Shown: positions 59,076 to 64,000 of the stretch, one piece after another
Position numbering within the stretch: position 1 is the stretch's first letter
Layout: the number at the start of each line of letters is the position of its first letter
Source of the DNA: Lytechinus variegatus
Lineage: Eukaryota; Echinodermata; Echinoidea; Temnopleuroida; Toxopneustidae
Assembly (NCBI RefSeq): GCF_018143015.1
Contig: NC_054746.1
Span: 32,577,129-32,641,128, forward strand
Length of the DNA stretch: 64,000 nt
Direction of reading: 5' to 3'
Translations under genes and position numbers: made by a program
Notes under the pieces: model-generated
What the model saw: only the letters and a program-made list of their open reading frames with translations
What the model was told of the DNA's origin: nothing
Database searches by the model: none

Positions 59076-59202
59076 AGAATACACCATGAGTGGACTTTCA
59101 TCCATCGGCAATTCAGCATCATCCAAAGTCAGTCCATTTTCAAATTCTCTGCGCAATACAATACACTTTGCAACATTTAATTTTTACATTCTTGCATATT
59201 AA

Positions 59203-59946
59203 CCCTATCTAGGCCGGGGGGGGGGGGGGCCTCGAAGGCCCCCTCAACGAATTGTGCAATATTTTCACCGCATGAAAAGTTTTGACCACCCCACTCACTG
59301 ACTTTTTACTGTCAAGTCTTGCGCAACTTTTGAGACAAATTTTGCGTCACCCAGGTACGTGGTTCCGAAATTACGCAACATTATGTAAGTGTATTTCAGA
59401 CCAAAAATTGCTCAAAAACGTGGTTTTGTGTACAGAGTCAATGCAAACTGTGTTTTCAACCATAATTCATAAATGTGTGATTATTTTTAGTTTTGCTGGT
59501 CTAAATGTATTTATTTTATGCTTTTTATGATCTCAGAAGAGTCCCCAAGAAATTTCATTGAAAAAAACAATGAACAAAAGGTAAAAAAACAAAGAAATAC
59601 ATAAGAAATTGAAAAAAAAACAATATAATACATAAGAAAATGATTTGATATCTCATTTTTTTCATGTACACTTGCTAAGGACACCACAAAGAGTTTCTAT
59701 ACCAAAAATTAGTACATTTGGAGCTTTATTTAGGGAGTTAGAGGAAAAAGTATGATTTCGCATACTAATTAAGAATAAATTAGCATAATCACTTAGTAGC
59801 GATTCGCATGAAATAAATTACTATACAATTTTGTAGATTATGTCCTAGGCAAACCGCGTGCCCATTTTCGGCGAGGTCGACGGCCGAGATCTCAAGGCCT
59901 CCCCCCCAGCCATATGAACTCCCAAAATACCCCGGCCTAGATAGGG
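59203..59946. mobile_element. 744-bp TTAA-flanked element (CCCTATCTAGGCCGGGG ends)
   Basis: The left end CCCTATCTAGGCCGGGG and the right end CCCCGGCCTAGATAGGG are perfect inverted repeats of 17 bp, each bordered by TTAA (59199-59202 and 59947-59950). The duplicated TTAA indicates a piggyBac-type non-autonomous element. The interior has GC-rich ends and an AT-rich middle. The 82-codon frame at 59282-59530 has no recognised similarity. Confidence 0.85.
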
Positions 59947-60254
59947 TTAATCAAGACTGAACATTTCACGATTACATAAGCATAAGAAATAATACTTCAG
60001 AAAAAATTTGAGAAGAATAATCATTAGTTTCAAGGACACTACATTAACATAATGGAGCAATAAGAAAGGTATGACCCTTCAAACTAGAGTTGTGGAACTT
60101 TTTTGAGGGGTTAACATGTATATCACATTTCTCAAAAATTCTTTACTCACATACTGATAAACATATTACACTACACCAATACCAATAACAAAAAAAAAAC
60201 AAAAAAAAAAAAAGAAACAGACACAATTTCTACATTGTATTTGATTTTATATTT

Positions 60255-60260
60255 TTTATT
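60255..60260 (-). terminator. candidate polyadenylation signal for CRY-DASH
   Basis: AATAAA on the minus strand, followed (in minus direction, 60240-60185) by T-rich sequence that would suit a downstream element. It predicts a 3' UTR of about 2.4 kb. Several other AATAAA words occur in between, so this is one option only. Confidence 0.25.
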
Positions 60261-60675
60261 CAAAACATTCGGTCATCTAATCATGGAGAACCACAAAGTC
60301 AATGTATCACACACACCATTCAACACAAGCAATTGTGACCAGGCACATAACAAACATGAAAATTTCAAACACCTTCATTTTCTTTTTAGATTAATGTAAA
60401 TCATGATTTTTTTAACTTGGCATTTAACTTCATAATCTTAAAAAATATGAGATTACAAGAAATGAACCTCATTGGTAGCACACTTTTCAATTATTACTTA
60501 CACGATTACCGGTATACAACTTTCTAAGTCAAGATTGTATTCGCTTACAAAAAGGAAAAGTACACACATTCATTATTAAAATCAACCCCTAGTATTATCA
60601 ACAGGACACAATGACATATTCAACACATGCATGAGAACATGAAATCTGCTGAATTTCTTATATTCCTGCATTGAA

Positions 60676-60884
60676 CAGAGCTGCCAATTATGATTTTATC
60701 CAAAGTAACAGGAAAATTATTAAGACACTAATATAGGACTTCCCCCTTGAAAGATAATTCAAACTTGTGAGAATGAGGATTTTTGGTTTGTTTTTCAAAA
60801 TTTTAAAGAGACATAGGATTATAACTTGAAAAATAAATAAAAAACAAAGATTTTATAACTTTCCAACAAGATTTGGCAGCTCTG
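60676..60884. mobile_element. 209-bp MITE with CAGAGCTGCCAA ends
   Basis: CAGAGCTGCCAA (60676-60687) and TTGGCAGCTCTG (60873-60884) are perfect 12-bp inverted termini around an AT-rich, non-coding centre. The CAG...CTG ends suggest hAT or a related superfamily; no target duplication was fixed. Confidence 0.65.
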
Positions 60885-62234
60885 AATGAATAACATGACA
60901 TTACTTCTCTCCCCAAAACTTTCAAAAGACAAAGAAAATATATGAACTTAAAAAGTTCTATAAAAATATAATTACACCTGAGTTGAATAATTTATTGGTT
61001 ATATTTTGAGTAAAAGAATACTGTTCATGAAAAAAGGGCACACATATTTAATGTCACACACTTAAACAGATAGTCATTTGTCGAAGATGCCTTTGTTGAA
61101 AGTTGGAAACACAGGTACATTAGGCATGTATATAATGGTTCTTTACAAGGGCATTGAATGTACAGTCAAGCCTAATCATGCCTTATCATTTGCATGTATA
61201 TATATTCAAATTGCATTTTCTTTTCAGTGTCTAGGAAAATGAGATATAATCAACATAAATTCATTCTTCAATGCAAAAACCTTTGTCTATTTCATACATC
61301 TCAAAAAAAGTAACCCTAGGAAATGTCTTGAGTCAAACTTGTAAACCGCAGACAAGCTCCATATACCACAGCACAGTACCATCTGTTAATGCACATATAT
61401 CACACATCTGCTTTCAACAGTCTCTAAAACCTCAGCCTTAATCCTCATCAAAAAAGCCAGCTTTTTTTTCTTCTACTATTTACAACATTTGTTTCAAATA
61501 GATTTATAATGAGTATATTTAATATTCTTTACATTTCAAGGATTATACATTTGCACAGATTGACGAGCAAAATTTGTTGACCTTACAGTACATACTTGTA
61601 GTAATAGTAACTTAACTTGTATATCTACAAGACATGGTGTGTCAATTTAACATTATACCAAGAAATTGTATCATTATTATCTTATGGATTTCTTATGGTG
61701 AATACTGAAGTCACAGTATATTACGTAAGCTTTGATAATGTAATATACTTTACGAATTAGAATATTCATGACTATTATTCCCCTCTCTATCTATTACACC
61801 CTGAACCAAATTTCCCTCTTGGTAGTCAATTATTAAAAGATGAATTGATTTTCATAATCACATAATGAATACAGGTAAAATGTAAGCTTAACGATAACAA
61901 TGATATATTTAACAGTTATCTTCCATGACACCATAGAATGTTGAACAAAAAGACCCTTCTGGCTCTCAACTCAAATATCAAGATTGCAGAAGTTATTATA
62001 ACCGAACACACATGTATACCTACAGATTTGGCAAGACATTAATGTTCAACAAACGCTTTTACCTAGGTAAAAGAAGTACCCTGTATTCCACATGTTACTA
62101 TCCCTTCAGAGGTTAACTTGATCTAGAGTACGAGTTTAATTCAGCACATTTGTAATCCAATATAAGAGCTATATTATATTTTGAAATCACTTTGTTATAT
62201 TATATCGAGTTTGTTTTACCTGACTGCTAAGAAA

Positions 62235-62405
62235 GAACGAATGCCTGTGAACAAGCAACCAGGGGACCAACGGCTTAAGGTCCTCTCCGAGGGACCTGGT
62301 AATGAGGATAAATACCTTACCAAAGGGCACTAGCGCATCTTTTGGGAATCGAACCCGGGTCACCGAAATCCGAAACCCCCACTCTACTGACTGAGCTATT
62401 GTTTA
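62235..62405 (-). mobile_element. tRNA-derived SINE, minus orientation
   Basis: On the minus strand: AATAGCTCAGTCAGTAGAGT (A-box region), then ACCCGGGTTCGATTCCC (B-box), then a body with GCGCTAGTGCCCTTTGGTAA, CCTCATTACCAGGTCCCT and GGACCTTAAGCCGTTGG. The head is a convincing tRNA relic, but the acceptor stem does not close, so it is not a tRNA gene. Confidence 0.8.
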
Positions 62406-62624
62406 AAAGGGTAATTAAGTACAAGAATTTTCAAGTGAAATTTGCTTTACACTGAAGAAAAATAAAATAAATATTAACAAGTATTATATTTAGTTACTCA
62501 AATGTACGTTGATTCCTGAGAGTCAGTGGAAATCAGATGCTCCGATATTCAAATCTCTTGTACACAGGCATGCATTAAACTTTCTATTCAAGTCATTAGT
62601 AGATCTCAAGTGAGAATGCGTATT

Positions 62625-63927
62625 TCACCTCTGGTTTGGATTGGAGAAATAGAAGTCTAATCCTCTCTGTTGACCCCTTGATTGACCCTGTTGGTTCCTT
62701 CTCTGACCCTTCCCTGATTGATTCCTGCTGCCCCCTCCTCCTCTTCCACTTTTCTAGTGTGGGGTTAAAAACGGAAATAGACATACAATTTAAAATTTAA
62801 CCCAACATCCATATTAATAGGGCAAGAATATTGATCTGAAATTGACAGAATAATGAGAGGCATTATCATTCTTGAATAAAAATACAAATAAATTAGTACA
62901 AAGCTGTATATCATAAAATGGTGAGCTTCATAAATACCTATTTTTAAACCTCTTCTTGAATTGACAAATGTTTTTGGCATGCAATACTGTGGCGTTTACT
63001 GCCAAGATTTCTTATCTTTTTCACCAAAATTGTACTTTTAAACAATCTGTTATTTTTTTGCCTGTGTTAAGAAAGAAACTTGTGAACAGGATATGCTTAG
63101 TATGCAAAATTTTAAGACAATCAAATGAATACAGAAAGTTCTCCAAACCTGTCCATTGCGGTATTAGACAGAATGCTTGAATAGATAACAAACTTATAAC
63201 ATCCTTTCCTCAAAAGTAACATTCTGTATGACGGGATATTATTCCTTTTCATACAGAAATATATAAGGCTACTGGGTTATCATTAAACAGCTTAAGATTT
63301 CGTCTTTCACAATCAGTCCAGGACTGAACGATAACTGGGAAATTTTTGGTGGTTTAGATGTGCCCGGTATTATTGCTGCTAAACATGTACTTGTTTCTTG
63401 AGATTCCCAACATACCTTCGAATTCTAGTTTGAAAGCCACTTGGTCTACCATCACTTAATCTATGAAGTTATATGAGCTGGGAAAACAATCAAAGGTCAG
63501 TAGTTAAAATTGGAAAAAAAAAATAAAGAGAGACAATATGTCCATTCCATCATGAGGCAAAATTAAACTTACCCAGATCGTACAAGTACAAGTTCAAAAG
63601 GTATTACACCATGAGATAAAATGGAAATATAACTATTTTCATAGCAGATTATTTCAGAACCAAAGTTCATTAGAATTAGACGACCAATAAATATTAGACC
63701 AAGTGGCTTTAAATGTGAAGAATGACGGAAATTAATTTAACTTTATCACTTACTGGTCTGCTTGTGTGTCTGCTCCACTCTGGGGCTGTAACGATGGGGG
63801 AGGGGTATGTCTCCCCTAGAGATACCCCAGCCTGGTTGAGCTCTGCATTGCTAAGGGTCCAAGGCATGTGAATAGCTCCTCCTTTGATGCCCTTCAGCTC
63901 TGGTATCCACAGGCGGATGTAGTCACC
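62625..63927 (-). CDS. CRY-DASH: CRY-DASH (cryptochrome DASH) photolyase, last two coding exons, partial
   Basis: Two minus-strand exons, 63927-63754 (174 nt) and 62753-62625 (129 nt with TGA), join in phase 0 to give the final 100 residues; the rest lies beyond the right edge. The first exon reads GDYIRLWIPELKGIKGG, IHMPWTLSNAELN, GVSLGETYPSPIVTAPEWSR, the conserved C-terminal end of the FAD-binding photolyase-homology region of CRY-DASH. The second exon is a basic, low-complexity tail (GRGGGGSR, QRRNQQGQSRG) ending RGLDFYFSNPNQR, like the RG(I/L)DFYFS end of vertebrate CRY-DASH. Splice sites are AGACCA|GTAAGT and CACTAG|AAAAGT, with the upstream acceptor ATATAG|GGTGAC. CRY-DASH proteins bind FAD and an antenna folate and repair cyclobutane dimers, chiefly in single-stranded DNA. 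QRGLDFYF resembles a PCNA-binding box. The gene converges on TRAPPC6. Confidence 0.95.
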
Positions 63928-64000
63928 CTATATCAGTCCAAAGAGAGGTTATGCAAATGGTAAAAACATTTGTTTCTTCTCCATGCTTTCAGAGATAAAG

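Larger units (their letters stand above)
60261..62624 (-). other. probable CRY-DASH 3' UTR
   Basis: Minus-strand sequence after the CRY-DASH stop, with no competing gene on either strand. It contains a 209-bp MITE at 60676-60884 and a SINE at about 62235-62405. The 3' limit is inferred. Confidence 0.3.

Noticed and set aside
62340..62405. tRNA gene on the - strand
   Set aside because: Convincing A- and B-box words, but the acceptor stem does not pair and the sequence continues into a SINE body.
62596..62784. 62-codon minus frame beginning MSISVFNPTLEKW
   Set aside because: Wrong frame. The supported CRY-DASH frame uses the acceptor at 62754-62755 and ends in DFYFSNPNQR.

Overview
This window looks like AT-rich nuclear DNA from a marine invertebrate, most likely an echinoderm and probably a sea urchin. 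The basis is spliced animal genes with GT-AG introns, a CRY-DASH photolyase gene, dense inverted-repeat MITEs, tRNA-derived SINEs and frequent ACATGTACATGTA motifs. The species assignment is an inference. No bacterial-type gene, operon, rRNA or CRISPR array was seen.

Three protein genes are well supported. (1) TMEM62 on the + strand: 14 coding exons from 17291 to 41736, encoding 649 residues, a membrane-anchored calcineurin-like metallophosphoesterase with a multi-pass C-terminus. A likely non-coding 5' exon ends at 15841. (2) A TRAPPC6-type TRAPP subunit on the + strand: 5 coding exons from 51423 to 55397, encoding 156 residues. (3) The last two coding exons of CRY-DASH on the - strand (63927 to 62625), with the rest of the gene beyond the right edge. 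TRAPPC6 and CRY-DASH are convergent. The three genes have unrelated jobs (membrane hydrolase, ER-Golgi tethering, DNA photorepair/light response), so no shared pathway is implied.

Layout: 1-14 kb is gene-poor and consists of repeats, including a 1.29 kb element with a clear target duplication at 3173-4466, a 1.76 kb TIR element at 7092-8850 and a minisatellite at 13.1-14.0 kb. At 14-17.3 kb is a promoter-like stretch and the TMEM62 5' exon. From 17.3 to 41.7 kb is TMEM62, whose introns hold a truncated LINE, TTAA-flanked MITEs, a tandem repeat in which every unit carries a perfect DR1 nuclear-receptor site, a 1.9 kb Helitron-like element, a SINE and a long CTA microsatellite. From 41.7 to 51.4 kb is intergenic, with an inverted pair of mariner-type MITEs and a possible orphan exon. 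From 51.4 to 55.4 kb is TRAPPC6. From 55.4 to 62.6 kb are MITEs and the probable CRY-DASH 3' UTR, followed by the CRY-DASH 3' exons.

The most interesting observations are a PCNA-box-like peptide at the CRY-DASH C-terminus, the DR1-bearing tandem repeat, the Helitron-like element with its internal duplication, and a transposon that landed in a splice-donor sequence and duplicated it.
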